A stretch of 11,219 nucleotides of DNA from the NCBI GenBank assembly GCA_964561115.1, contig CAZLOE010000036.1, positions 1 through 11,219 on the forward strand, written 5' to 3'. This document shows, piece after piece, positions 1 to 6,556 of this stretch; the first letter of the stretch is position 1, and every line of letters begins with the position of its first letter. Made by a program: the position numbers and the translations under genes. Source of the DNA: CAZBSE01 sp964561115. GTDB lineage: Bacteria; Actinomycetota; Humimicrobiia; Humimicrobiales; Humimicrobiaceae. The notes below the pieces were generated by a model, which was not told where the DNA came from, did not search any database, and saw only the letters and a list, made by a program, of their open reading frames with translations.

Positions 1-2
1 TT

Positions 3-599
3 TTTGGAAAATTACTGGCAAAAGGTATGGCATGGGGGCATAGAGACTTTTATAAGAATACTGCAAAGGCGCTTGACCTTAAACACGATGATAAATATCT
101 TGAAATAGGATTTGGTTCTGGAGTGTTTGTTAAAAAGTATGCTTCACATGTTGCAAAAATAGCCGGCCTTGATTATTCAGAAGATATGGTAAATTTGGCA
201 AGCAGTATTAACAAAGATCTTATCAAATCAGGTAAAGCTGAATTTAAACAAGGAGATGTATTATCTATACCCTGGCAAGATGATGAATTTTCTGTAGTTG
301 TTGTAATTGAAACTTTTTTCTTCTGGACCGAACCTATAGCATCGCTTAAGGAAATATATAGAGTATTATTACCAGGTGGTAGATTGGTAATTGAAATGGC
401 ATATAATAAAGATGATGGTCTGGACCATACCAAGGACGTTAAAAAATTTAATTTGATTCTATACAGCGCTCCTGAAATGGAAAAAATATTAAAAGAATCA
501 GGATTTAACGATATAGTTGTTGATTATTATAAAGGTTTCTGGATCCCCTTCAAGGGATATGTTGTTCCAAAAGGTATGATTGTTAAAGCTTTTAAATGA
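3..599 (+). CDS. Class I SAM-dependent methyltransferase (5'-truncated by window edge)
   Basis: This is a methyltransferase of the Methyltransf_11 type that probably acts in the cytoplasm; its substrate cannot be told. The frame is open to the left edge: codons from position 3 read FGKLLAKG before the Met at 27, and this joins smoothly to MAWGHRDFYKN. I therefore think the true start lies outside the window and Met27 is internal. Motif I of the SAM-binding Rossmann fold is YLEIGFGSG (residues 24-32 counted from Met27). It is followed by the acidic GLDYSEDMV segment, the motif II-like QDDEFSVVVVIETFFFW, and motif III EIYRVLLPGGRLVI. The stop is TGA at 597-599. It reads in the same direction as the hydrogenase operon but is separated from it by 208 bp of AT-rich DNA, so shared function is not implied. 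The family is secure; the role is unknown. Confidence 0.85.
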   Translation, partial: FGKLLAKGMAWGHRDFYKNTAKALDLKHDDKYLEIGFGSGVFVKKYASHVAKIAGLDYSEDMVNLASSINKDLIKSGKAEFKQGDVLSIPWQDDEFSVVVVIETFFFWTEPIASLKEIYRVLLPGGRLVIEMAYNKDDGLDHTKDVKKFNLILYSAPEMEKILKESGFNDIVVDYYKGFWIPFKGYVVPKGMIVKAFK

Positions 600-616
600 G
601 TATCTTAATTTAATTG

Positions 617-633
617 AAAATAAATCTTATTTT
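617..633 (+). terminator. Weak AT-only hairpin after the methyltransferase gene
   Basis: A perfect 7-bp stem AAAATAA/TTATTTT with an ATC loop begins 18 bp after the methyltransferase stop, with a run of T at 653-660 further on. It could be a weak terminator. The stem has no G:C pairs and the region is very AT-rich, so it may be chance. Confidence 0.2.
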
Positions 634-664
634 GATTAAAATATAACAGATTATTTTTTTAAAG

Positions 665-694
665 TTTTTTCCCATGCATCAATCAGGATATAAT
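665..694 (+). promoter_or_regulatory. Possible sigma-70-type promoter for the hydrogenase operon
   Basis: A perfect TATAAT lies at 689-694, with a poor -35 candidate (TTTTTT, 665-670) 18 bp upstream. It is about 110 bp before the hydrogenase small-subunit start, in the only sizeable gap upstream of the operon. The -35 match is weak, and the -10 falls inside the small ORF at 674-811, so the two calls compete. Confidence 0.25.
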
Positions 695-811
695 AAAAAC
701 GAAGGTAATTTAAATCTTATCAAATATTTAAAAAACACTTCATTGCTGCAGAATCAATTTTCTGAATACCAAAATCACAAGCAAATCTATATTTTAAAGG
801 AGCTTATATGA
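674..811 (+). CDS. Possible 45-residue ORF overlapping the hydrogenase small-subunit start
   Basis: An uninterrupted frame starts at ATG 674 and stops at TGA 809-811. Its stop overlaps the ATG of the hydrogenase small subunit in an ATGA arrangement, the same arrangement seen between metV and metF. The predicted peptide begins MHQSGYNKNEGN and ends IYILKEL(I). It is rich in Asn, Lys, Gln and Leu, has no Cys, and shows no signal or membrane segment. I recognise no family. No SD precedes its ATG. The composition resembles translated AT-rich spacer, so it may be noncoding; the overlap is the main reason to list it. If translated, it could act as a leader that couples ribosomes into the operon. 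Confidence 0.22.
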   Translation: MHQSGYNKNEGNLNLIKYLKNTSLLQNQFSEYQNHKQIYILKELI

Positions 812-1698
812 ATAATAAAAAAAATACCGTTATACCGGTTATCAGTATCCAGGGTCAGAACTGTACCGGCTGTGTCACTTCAACCCTGTGCTCCGAATAT
901 CCGGCAATAAAAAATGTACTGCTGCAGGATATAGTACCCGGTTTTAAGCTTGATTTCATATTCCATCCCAATATCATGACTGCAAGCGGAAACCGCGCCA
1001 TGGAAATACTTGAAAACTCGTCAAAGGAAAAGGGATATGTCCTGATCATCGACGGTGCTATCCCCACCAATGATAACGGAGTCTATTGTGTCACAGGTGA
1101 AAAGGACGGAAAAAAATATACCATACTGGAAGAGACCTTGAAGCTGGCACCTGATGCACTTATGGTAATAGCCCTGGGGACTTGTGCAGCATTCGGCGGA
1201 ATCGCTGCCGCAAACCCGAATCCAACCGGAGCACAAAGTGTAGGAGATATCTTCCTCACCAGCAAGATTAAAACTCCGCTTATAAACATACCCGGCTGCC
1301 CGCCTCATCCCGACTGGCTTTTTGGAACCATTGAGGAAGTACTATTAAAGGGATTGGAAAATGTCCAGCTGGATGACTTTAAAAGACCTAAAACTTTTTA
1401 TGGACAGCTGATTCATGAAAACTGCCCCAATAGAGCTTATTTTGATGAAGGTAAATTTGCTAAAAAGTTAGGAGATGAGGGATGCCTTTATGAACTGGGT
1501 TGTAAGGGGCCGATAACCTATGCCGACTGTTCCAAAAGACAGTGGAACAGTAAAACTAACTGGGTCATCGGATGCGGAGCTCCCTGCAGCGGCTGTACAT
1601 CACCCGAATACCCTGATCTTTTGGGAGACTTTTATAAAAAGATCATCGATGTAGAGGTTCCTGCAAATAAGAGGACCAAAAGGATCCAAAAAAAATAA
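808..1698 (+). CDS. [NiFe]-hydrogenase small subunit, group 1/2-like, without Tat signal
   Basis: This is the electron-transferring subunit of a [NiFe] hydrogenase. Proximal [4Fe-4S] ligands are visible as C19xxC22, C126 (GTCAAFGG) and C164 (IPGCPPHPDW). Distal cluster ligands are H203 and C206 (IHENC), C226 and C232. Medial ligands are C241, C260 and C263. The order and the GQLIHENCP and CLYELGCKGP motifs are those of group 1/2 (HyaA/HupS-like) small subunits rather than short MvhG/FrhG types. At 296 residues it lacks the roughly 30-50 residue twin-arginine leader and the C-terminal membrane helix of periplasmic uptake enzymes. It starts directly with MNNKKNTVIPVISIQGQNC, so a cytoplasmic location is inferred. 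The start is firm: AAAGGAG at 796-802 lies 5 bp before the ATG. It leads a five-gene operon with the large subunit 21 bp downstream. The Lys/Arg-rich C-terminus (NKRTKRIQKK) is unremarkable. Confidence 0.93.
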   Translation: MNNKKNTVIPVISIQGQNCTGCVTSTLCSEYPAIKNVLLQDIVPGFKLDFIFHPNIMTASGNRAMEILENSSKEKGYVLIIDGAIPTNDNGVYCVTGEKDGKKYTILEETLKLAPDALMVIALGTCAAFGGIAAANPNPTGAQSVGDIFLTSKIKTPLINIPGCPPHPDWLFGTIEEVLLKGLENVQLDDFKRPKTFYGQLIHENCPNRAYFDEGKFAKKLGDEGCLYELGCKGPITYADCSKRQWNSKTNWVIGCGAPCSGCTSPEYPDLLGDFYKKIIDVEVPANKRTKRIQKK

Positions 1699-1719
1699 TT
1701 ATCTTAGGAAGGTGAGATC

Positions 1720-3270
1720 GTGAAAAAAATTGTAATACACCCCATAACCAGGATAGAAGGCCATTTAAAAGTTGAAGCTGTAGTAGACAACGGCGAAGTA
1801 AAAGATGCCAGTATAAGCGGTACCATGTTCAGGGGTATAGAAATAATGTTAAAGGGCAGAGACCCCAGAGATGCGGTTATGATTACCCAGAGAATATGCG
1901 GTGTATGCCCGGAACCTCATGCCATAGCATCAGTCAGTGCAGTTGAGGAATATGCGGGACTCAAAGACAAAATTCCGGTAAACGGAATTCTTTTAAGAAA
2001 CTTGATTCTTGGTACAAGGAGTATTGCTGACCATATCCTGCATTTCTACATTCTAAGTGGGCTGGATTATATAGATCCAGCACAGGTTATGGAATATAAT
2101 GGTGCAAATCAAGATTTAAACACTCTAAAGTACTTTCTCCAACAGGGATATTCCAGACCATTTCTTCCCAGAGATGAGATAGATTACAGGTTTGACACTA
2201 AAACTACAAATATGGTTGTAGGCCACTATATCAAAGCAATGGATATTTACAGAAAAGCACAACAGGCAGCTACTCTTTTCGGCGGAAAATGGCCCCACGA
2301 TGCCGCTATTGTAGCCGGTGGTGTATCGCAGAGGCTGACAGCCGACAGGATAACTGAATTTATATGGAGGCTGGAAGAAATCGCAGATTTTGTCAAAAAT
2401 TATTATCTGCCTGATGTTATAGCGGTAGCTAAGACATATAACGACTATCTTGAGATAGGGAAAGGCTGTAGAAATTTGCTGGCATATGATTCATACCAGA
2501 CCAGTTCCAACGGCAATTATAATGATCATCTTTTTAAAGGTGGCCTGGTAAATAATATTGATAAATACAGTAAAATAAATATAGATAATATAACTGAAGA
2601 TCTAACCCACAGCTGGTACCAGGACTCCGAACCCTTATACCCGGGTGAAGGAAAGACCGAACCGACAGCAGATAAAAAAGAAGCATACTCATGGGTAAAA
2701 TCTCCGAGATATGACGGCATGGTCTATGAAGTCGGACCTTTAGCAAGTGTTCTTGCAACTTATCTTGTGAAAAAAGACCCATATATTAAAAATATGGTTG
2801 AGAGCTCACTTTCCGAAATAGGCACAAATATTTCTAATATGTACTCCGTAGCAGGAAGACATCTTGCCAGGGTACTTTCAGCAAATATAATAGTGGACAA
2901 GCTGTCAGGGTGGGCCCAGGAGCTTAAAGCAGAAGAACCTACCGTAGTGGAATATGATTCCCCTGCTGATGGAAAAGGTATTGGTCTCTGTGCAGCACCA
3001 AGAGGAGCTCTGGGACACTGGCTGAATGTAGAAAACGGCAGGATCTCAAACTATCAGGTCATTACTCCCACTTCATGGAATGCATCTCCAAAGGATAAAG
3101 ACGGACAGCCCGGTCCCTATGAGCAGGCATTAATAGGTATTAAAGTAAAAGAAAGTCAAAGTCCTGTAGAGATTTTGAGAGTAATCAGAAGCTTTGACCC
3201 CTGTACTGCATGTGCGGTACATCTGGTGACACCAAAGAAGAATTTAATAGGTAAATATAAAGTAGTCTGA
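1720..3270 (+). CDS. [NiFe]-hydrogenase large (catalytic) subunit
   Basis: This subunit holds the Ni-Fe(CN)2CO active site that splits or forms H2. The L1 motif with ligands C60 and C63 is RICGVCPEPH, and the L2 motif with C495 and C498 is DPCTACAVH. Both L2 cysteines are ordinary TGT codons, so it is not a selenoenzyme. Other family landmarks are HPITRIEGH near the N-terminus with the conserved Glu13, SGTMFRGIEIMLKGRDPRDA, HSWYQDSEPLYPGEG, and APRGALGHW before the C-terminus. The 516-residue length and these motifs match group 1/2 enzymes. Fifteen residues follow H501, the expected cleavage point, so the protein is made as a precursor that needs an endopeptidase; one is encoded in the same operon. 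The start is GTG at 1720, chosen because AGGAAGGTGA (1706-1715) precedes it and the family N-terminus follows at once. Its partner is the small subunit immediately upstream. Confidence 0.95.
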   Translation: MKKIVIHPITRIEGHLKVEAVVDNGEVKDASISGTMFRGIEIMLKGRDPRDAVMITQRICGVCPEPHAIASVSAVEEYAGLKDKIPVNGILLRNLILGTRSIADHILHFYILSGLDYIDPAQVMEYNGANQDLNTLKYFLQQGYSRPFLPRDEIDYRFDTKTTNMVVGHYIKAMDIYRKAQQAATLFGGKWPHDAAIVAGGVSQRLTADRITEFIWRLEEIADFVKNYYLPDVIAVAKTYNDYLEIGKGCRNLLAYDSYQTSSNGNYNDHLFKGGLVNNIDKYSKINIDNITEDLTHSWYQDSEPLYPGEGKTEPTADKKEAYSWVKSPRYDGMVYEVGPLASVLATYLVKKDPYIKNMVESSLSEIGTNISNMYSVAGRHLARVLSANIIVDKLSGWAQELKAEEPTVVEYDSPADGKGIGLCAAPRGALGHWLNVENGRISNYQVITPTSWNASPKDKDGQPGPYEQALIGIKVKESQSPVEILRVIRSFDPCTACAVHLVTPKKNLIGKYKVV

Positions 3271-3300
3271 AAATTTAAGAAAAATTTTGTAGGAGGTTTT

Positions 3301-3978
3301 ATGATATTAACAGAATTTAAACCATTAGAGGAGCTGATTGAGAAACTGGAAGGTGAGAAAAAAATCTTCATTATGGGCTGCGGCGGTTGTCCCGAAGGTG
3401 CGGATACCGGTGGAACAGAGGTGCTGGCAGATTTTAAGGAAAAACTTGAAAAAGAAGGAAAAACTGTTACCGGTGTGATAGAAATAGACTTTCTGTGTCA
3501 GAAGGCACTGATCCGCTCCAGAATAAAACCAAGACTTGAACAGATAAAGGATTCAGATTCCATCCTGGTATTTTCATGCGGGATCGGAGTCCAGGCAGTA
3601 TCCGCAGTCATAGATAAAATCTGCCACCCTGCTCTGAACACAACTACTTTTGGAGGTATAACCGGAATGTGGCAGGGTACCGAAAGATGCGACACATGCA
3701 GTGACTGCATTTTGGACTACACCGGCGGAATATGTCCTTATACAGCCTGCCCTAAAAAATTGCTGAACGGAGCCTGTGCGGGGCAGAGTAATGATAAGTG
3801 CGAAACAGATCCTGAAAGAGAATGCGGGTGGGTTCAGATTTATAACAATTTGAAAAGAACAGGAAACCTGAACAAGCTAAAAAAGTTTATACCTCCCAGA
3901 GATTATACAAAAACATTACCCCCGGCAGCTTTAAGAAAAAGCGGATTATGGGCACTTGATGAGGAGGATGCGGTATGA
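3301..3978 (+). CDS. metV: MetV: zinc/FeS subunit of methylenetetrahydrofolate reductase
   Basis: MetV is the FeS-carrying partner of MetF in the acetogen-type enzyme that reduces 5,10-methylene-THF to 5-methyl-THF. The N-terminal half is a small Rossmann-like domain with IFIMGCGGCPEG (C27, C30), C66 and SCGIGVQAV (C93). The C-terminal 'MTHFR C-terminal' domain carries a dense cysteine cluster: C130, C133, C136 (RCDTCSDC), C145, C150, C159, C167 and C175. In total 13 Cys occur in 225 residues, enough for two FeS clusters. PLEELIEKL at the start, NGAC near 156-159 and IPPRDY near the end are typical of the family as I recall it. The start is supported by AGGAGG at 3291-3296, 4 bp before ATG. 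The stop overlaps the metF start by 4 bp, indicating translational coupling. It sits directly behind the hydrogenase, which makes it the likely electron bridge from the hydrogenase to MetF (inference). Confidence 0.9.
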   Translation: MILTEFKPLEELIEKLEGEKKIFIMGCGGCPEGADTGGTEVLADFKEKLEKEGKTVTGVIEIDFLCQKALIRSRIKPRLEQIKDSDSILVFSCGIGVQAVSAVIDKICHPALNTTTFGGITGMWQGTERCDTCSDCILDYTGGICPYTACPKKLLNGACAGQSNDKCETDPERECGWVQIYNNLKRTGNLNKLKKFIPPRDYTKTLPPAALRKSGLWALDEEDAV

Positions 3979-4877
3979 CTATAGAAACAGCAAAAGAATC
4001 AAAATTTGAAAAGACTCTGAACAGTGGAAAATTTGCAGTCACCTGTGAGATAGGTCCCCCTAAAGGTGCAGATATCGAGGAGATCAAAGAAGCAGCAGAA
4101 CATTTAAGAGACGTAGCAGATGGGATAAATATTACCGATCTCCAGAGTTCTGTGATGAGACTTGGTTCTCTTACCGCCTGTCACTTTATCAAGCAAATGG
4201 GTCTGGATCCTATATTTCAGATTACATGCAGAGATAGAAACAGGCTGGCACTGCAGTCCGATCTCTTAAGCGCCAGTGTTTTAGGAATAAGAAATGTACT
4301 GGCTCTTACCGGCGACTACACCACTATCGGCGATCATCCACAGGCTGAACCTGTATTCGACCTTGACTCAGTCCAACTCCTATGGGCCATTAAAAAATTA
4401 GAAGAAGGATTTGACCTTTCTGGAAAGGAGCTCACCCAAAAACCTTCCTTTTTTAAGGGTGCAGTAGTAAATCCAGGTGCAGATACAGAAGCATCCTATG
4501 AACTTCAGATAATAAAGATGAAGAAGAAAATAGACCAGGGAGCACAGTTCTTCCAGACGCAGGCAATATATGACGCTGAGGTTTTTAAAAGATTCATGGA
4601 AAGGATACACAGTGAAAATATCGATGTTCCCATCCTCGCAGGCATAATTCTTTTAAAATCTGAGAAAATGGCTAATTATATGAATAAATTCGTACCCGGT
4701 GTATTTGTACCGGAATCAATAATAAAAAAGATGGAAGGTACCGATGATAAGGTCTCTATGTGCATAGAGATCGCATCCAAACTCATAGAAGAAGTAAAGC
4801 CATATTGTGCCGGAGTTCATATTCAGGCTCTGGGGTGGGAAAAACATGTACCTGTAGTTGTTAAAGATATTAGATAG
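3975..4877 (+). CDS. metF: MetF: methylenetetrahydrofolate reductase, flavin subunit
   Basis: This is a (beta/alpha)8-barrel flavoprotein that reduces 5,10-methylene-THF to 5-methyl-THF, the last step of the folate part of the methyl branch of the Wood-Ljungdahl pathway; it also supplies methyl groups for methionine. Visible landmarks are FAVTCEIGPPKG near residues 20-31, with the acidic residue E25 at the place of the catalytic Glu; QITCRDRNR near 82-90; NVLALTGDY, whose Asp matches the folate/flavin-interacting LxGD motif; and QFFQTQAIYD late in the barrel. The length of 300 residues is normal for MetF without an NADPH-regulatory domain. The start ATG overlaps the metV stop (ATGA), with GAGGAGG at 3961-3967 seven bases upstream. 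The metV partner marks it as the type that does not use NAD(P)H alone. The adjacent hydrogenase suggests H2 as the electron source (inference). Confidence 0.93.
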   Translation: MTIETAKESKFEKTLNSGKFAVTCEIGPPKGADIEEIKEAAEHLRDVADGINITDLQSSVMRLGSLTACHFIKQMGLDPIFQITCRDRNRLALQSDLLSASVLGIRNVLALTGDYTTIGDHPQAEPVFDLDSVQLLWAIKKLEEGFDLSGKELTQKPSFFKGAVVNPGADTEASYELQIIKMKKKIDQGAQFFQTQAIYDAEVFKRFMERIHSENIDVPILAGIILLKSEKMANYMNKFVPGVFVPESIIKKMEGTDDKVSMCIEIASKLIEEVKPYCAGVHIQALGWEKHVPVVVKDIR

Positions 4878-4882
4878 ACACA

Positions 4883-5434
4883 GTGAAAAATCCTAAAAAC
4901 ATTAAAACGGTTATATTGGGTATCGGTAACATTCTGCTTGGAGACGAGGGCGTAGGAGTGCACACCGTTAAAATACTCCAAAAAGAAAAACTTCCCCCTG
5001 ATGTACTGGTGGTAGACGGTTCTACCGCAGGATTCAGGTTGTTTTCTATATTCGATGAATATAAAAACAGCAGATTCATAATAATCGATGCCCTAAAAAT
5101 AGAAGATCCTTCAAAAGAAACTTCCCGCAGTAAAAAGGAAAAGAAGCCTTCTTCCAAGGAAGGCCTCTTTGTCATACCCCTGGATGATTTTTATAATATA
5201 GGAGATTTTAACTATCCCGGCAGGGGTTTTATCTCATTTCATCAAACTTCGCTGGTCGATGTCCTTAATTTATTTTATCTGGCATATAAGGTAAAAATCA
5301 GGGGATATTTGATCGGTATTGATATATCCGACAGTATAGACAGCGGCTTTGCTTTTTCCATGAAATTATCCAGCAAAACAGAACAAAAGATTCCCAAGAT
5401 AATTGATCTGATCAAAAAGCATATAAATCCATAA
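4883..5434 (+). CDS. [NiFe]-hydrogenase maturation endopeptidase (HyaD/HybD/HycI family)
   Basis: This protease removes the C-terminal peptide of the hydrogenase large subunit after nickel insertion. VILGIGNILLGDEGVGVH at the N-terminus is the family signature and contains the Ni-sensing Glu (E22). The other expected ligands are D69 (IIIDAL) and H120 (ISFHQT). IGIDISDSIDSGFAFS near the C-terminus also fits. The spacing D69-H120 is about 20 residues longer than the roughly 31 I recall for HybD, because of a Lys/Ser/Glu-rich insert (residues 73-93, PSKETSRSKKEKK and following). The start is GTG at 4883: an in-frame TAG at 4871-4873 excludes anything further upstream. No clear SD is seen, but the gene begins 5 bp after the metF stop, so coupling is likely. 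Placement in the operon says it serves the hydrogenase encoded by the first two genes. At 183 residues it is slightly long for the family. Confidence 0.9.
   Translation: MKNPKNIKTVILGIGNILLGDEGVGVHTVKILQKEKLPPDVLVVDGSTAGFRLFSIFDEYKNSRFIIIDALKIEDPSKETSRSKKEKKPSSKEGLFVIPLDDFYNIGDFNYPGRGFISFHQTSLVDVLNLFYLAYKVKIRGYLIGIDISDSIDSGFAFSMKLSSKTEQKIPKIIDLIKKHINP
5140..5170 (+). repeat. Hairpin inside the protease gene
   Basis: AAAGAAGCCTTC (5140-5151) and GAAGGCCTCTTT (5159-5170) form a 12-bp stem with one mismatch and a 7-base loop. It lies exactly in the part encoding the charged insert of the maturation protease. It has no following U-tract on this strand, so I do not call it a terminator. Confidence 0.4.
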
Positions 5435-5435
5435 A

Positions 5436-5876
5436 TCACTGGCGTCTGTACAGTCCCACCAGTTGTGCCTCTGCAAGAATACTGGCTTCCATCTCTTTTT
5501 CAATATCTCCTGCTCTTACAGATGAACTGAGGTCCAGGGTTGTATCCAACGCAAAAAGCTTGAAAAAATAACGATGTGTTCCCGATGGTGGACAGGGGCC
5601 TGCATACCCGGGTTTTCCGGCATCCGTCACTCCCTCCATTGCCCCTGACGGTACACTGTTTTCTGATATTTCTGTAATTTCAGGATCTATATTCCATACT
5701 GTCCAGTGCACCCAGGTTCCAGCTGGAGCATCTGGATCATCTACAATAAGCACCAGGCTTTTCGCATTTTCAGGCACATCACTTATCAACAGCGGGGGGT
5801 TTATATTCTCTCCATCACAGGTATATCCTTGCGGGATCAACTTACTGTCTTTAAAAGCAGTACTTTCTATTTTCAT
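5436..5876 (-). CDS. YbhB/YbcL-family PEBP-like protein
   Basis: This small cytoplasmic protein belongs to the phosphatidylethanolamine-binding (Raf kinase inhibitor-like) fold; the ligand and role in bacteria are not settled. Family motifs are YTCDGENINPPL near residues 18-29, the ligand-pocket loop DDPDAPAGTWVHWTVWNI near 46-63, and GYAGPCPPSGTHRYFFKLFAL in the middle. The length of 146 residues is typical of the short bacterial YbhB group. The start ATG has AAAGGAG a few bases upstream on the minus strand (5882-5888). It converges on the maturation protease gene with only 1 bp between the two stop codons and no hairpin between, so the transcripts probably overlap. No functional link to the hydrogenase is visible. 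Confidence 0.92.
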   Translation of the reverse strand: MKIESTAFKDSKLIPQGYTCDGENINPPLLISDVPENAKSLVLIVDDPDAPAGTWVHWTVWNIDPEITEISENSVPSGAMEGVTDAGKPGYAGPCPPSGTHRYFFKLFALDTTLDLSSSVRAGDIEKEMEASILAEAQLVGLYRRQ

Positions 5877-6061
5877 AATTTCTCCTTTTACCCTACCAGA
5901 TTAAGTCTGATTATTTATAATGTTATCATTTTTTAATTTTAATTTCGATTTACGCTGAGGTGTCTTTATAAATCTTCGCCAAATTAATTATTTTTAAAAT
6001 TTATTATGAAGAAATAATGTGATAAAATAAATTTCAGTCAAATTATATAAATATATAAAAA

Positions 6062-6544
6062 ATGATAGAAAAAGAACTTCTGGATAAAATTAAAAAAAGA
6101 CTTAAGGAAATAAAAACCATCAGGGATTTAAGCAGCAGGGATTTCAGGTTTAAAAACTGGCATGCAAGTACTGTAAATCTTTTAAAAGCTCTCCCTCCTG
6201 ATTTTATGGTTGATTTAAATGACTTTAAAAAACTGGCCTTCACCGATACTAAATATCACCGCGGAAAAAAGTTTTTCAATCCTGAAGATGATACCCGGTA
6301 TAGAGAAGACCTTGATTCCTCAGCAAAGATTTTAAAGAAAATCACCTCAGCAAAAGAAGAATTAGAAACCAAAAGAGAATCCATACCAAAGAAAAAAACT
6401 GCAGCCAGAAAAGAGATTAAAAGAAAACCTGCCAATAGAGGGGTATCTGCTGGCAGGAAAAAACCGGATAAAAAAGTAAAAAAGACCAAGAGTAAATCTA
6501 TTCCTAAAAAACCTCCCCCTAAAAGAAGACCAAAGAGTAAATAA
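6062..6544 (+). CDS. Small protein: defence-associated-type helical domain plus Lys/Pro-rich tail
   Basis: The function is not known. Residues 1-100 read like a helical domain I associate with the N-termini of TIR-like or Abi-like proteins: KIKKRLKEIKTIRD, then FRFKNWHASTVNLLKAL, then NDFKKLAFTDTKYHRG, then EDLDSSAKILKKI. This assignment is from memory and tentative. No effector domain follows. Residues 107-160 are instead a very basic, Lys/Arg/Pro-rich, presumably unstructured tail resembling histone H1-like or nucleic-acid-binding tails, with the repeat SIPKK seen twice. There is no signal peptide and no Cys. No SD precedes the ATG; the upstream is AT-rich (TATATAAAT), so translation may be leaderless or weak. 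The gene stands alone, divergent from the PEBP gene, and ends before a strong hairpin at 6557. It is a real gene in my view because of its domain-like N-terminus. Confidence 0.75.
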   Translation: MIEKELLDKIKKRLKEIKTIRDLSSRDFRFKNWHASTVNLLKALPPDFMVDLNDFKKLAFTDTKYHRGKKFFNPEDDTRYREDLDSSAKILKKITSAKEELETKRESIPKKKTAARKEIKRKPANRGVSAGRKKPDKKVKKTKSKSIPKKPPPKRRPKSK

Positions 6545-6556
6545 CAAAAAGCTTTA

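Noticed and set aside
600..807. NikR operator upstream of the hydrogenase operon
   Set aside because: I looked for a GTATGA-N16-TCATAC-like dyad and saw none; the AT-rich sequence gives only chance dyads.
855..1308. Antisense ORFs opposite the hydrogenase small subunit
   Set aside because: They lie wholly inside a gene with strong family motifs, have no SD support and look like random translations.
2526..2782. Antisense ORFs opposite the hydrogenase large subunit
   Set aside because: They are shadows of a conserved coding frame; composition is not protein-like.
3202..3225. [NiFeSe] hydrogenase with selenocysteine in the L2 motif
   Set aside because: Both L2 cysteines are ordinary TGT codons and no in-frame TGA occurs before the stop.
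808..3270. MvhGA (group 3c) identity of the hydrogenase
   Set aside because: The small subunit has the three-cluster His/Cys C-terminal domain and the large subunit has group 1/2 motifs (HSWYQ, APRGALGHW, DPCTACAVH), and there is no mvhD.
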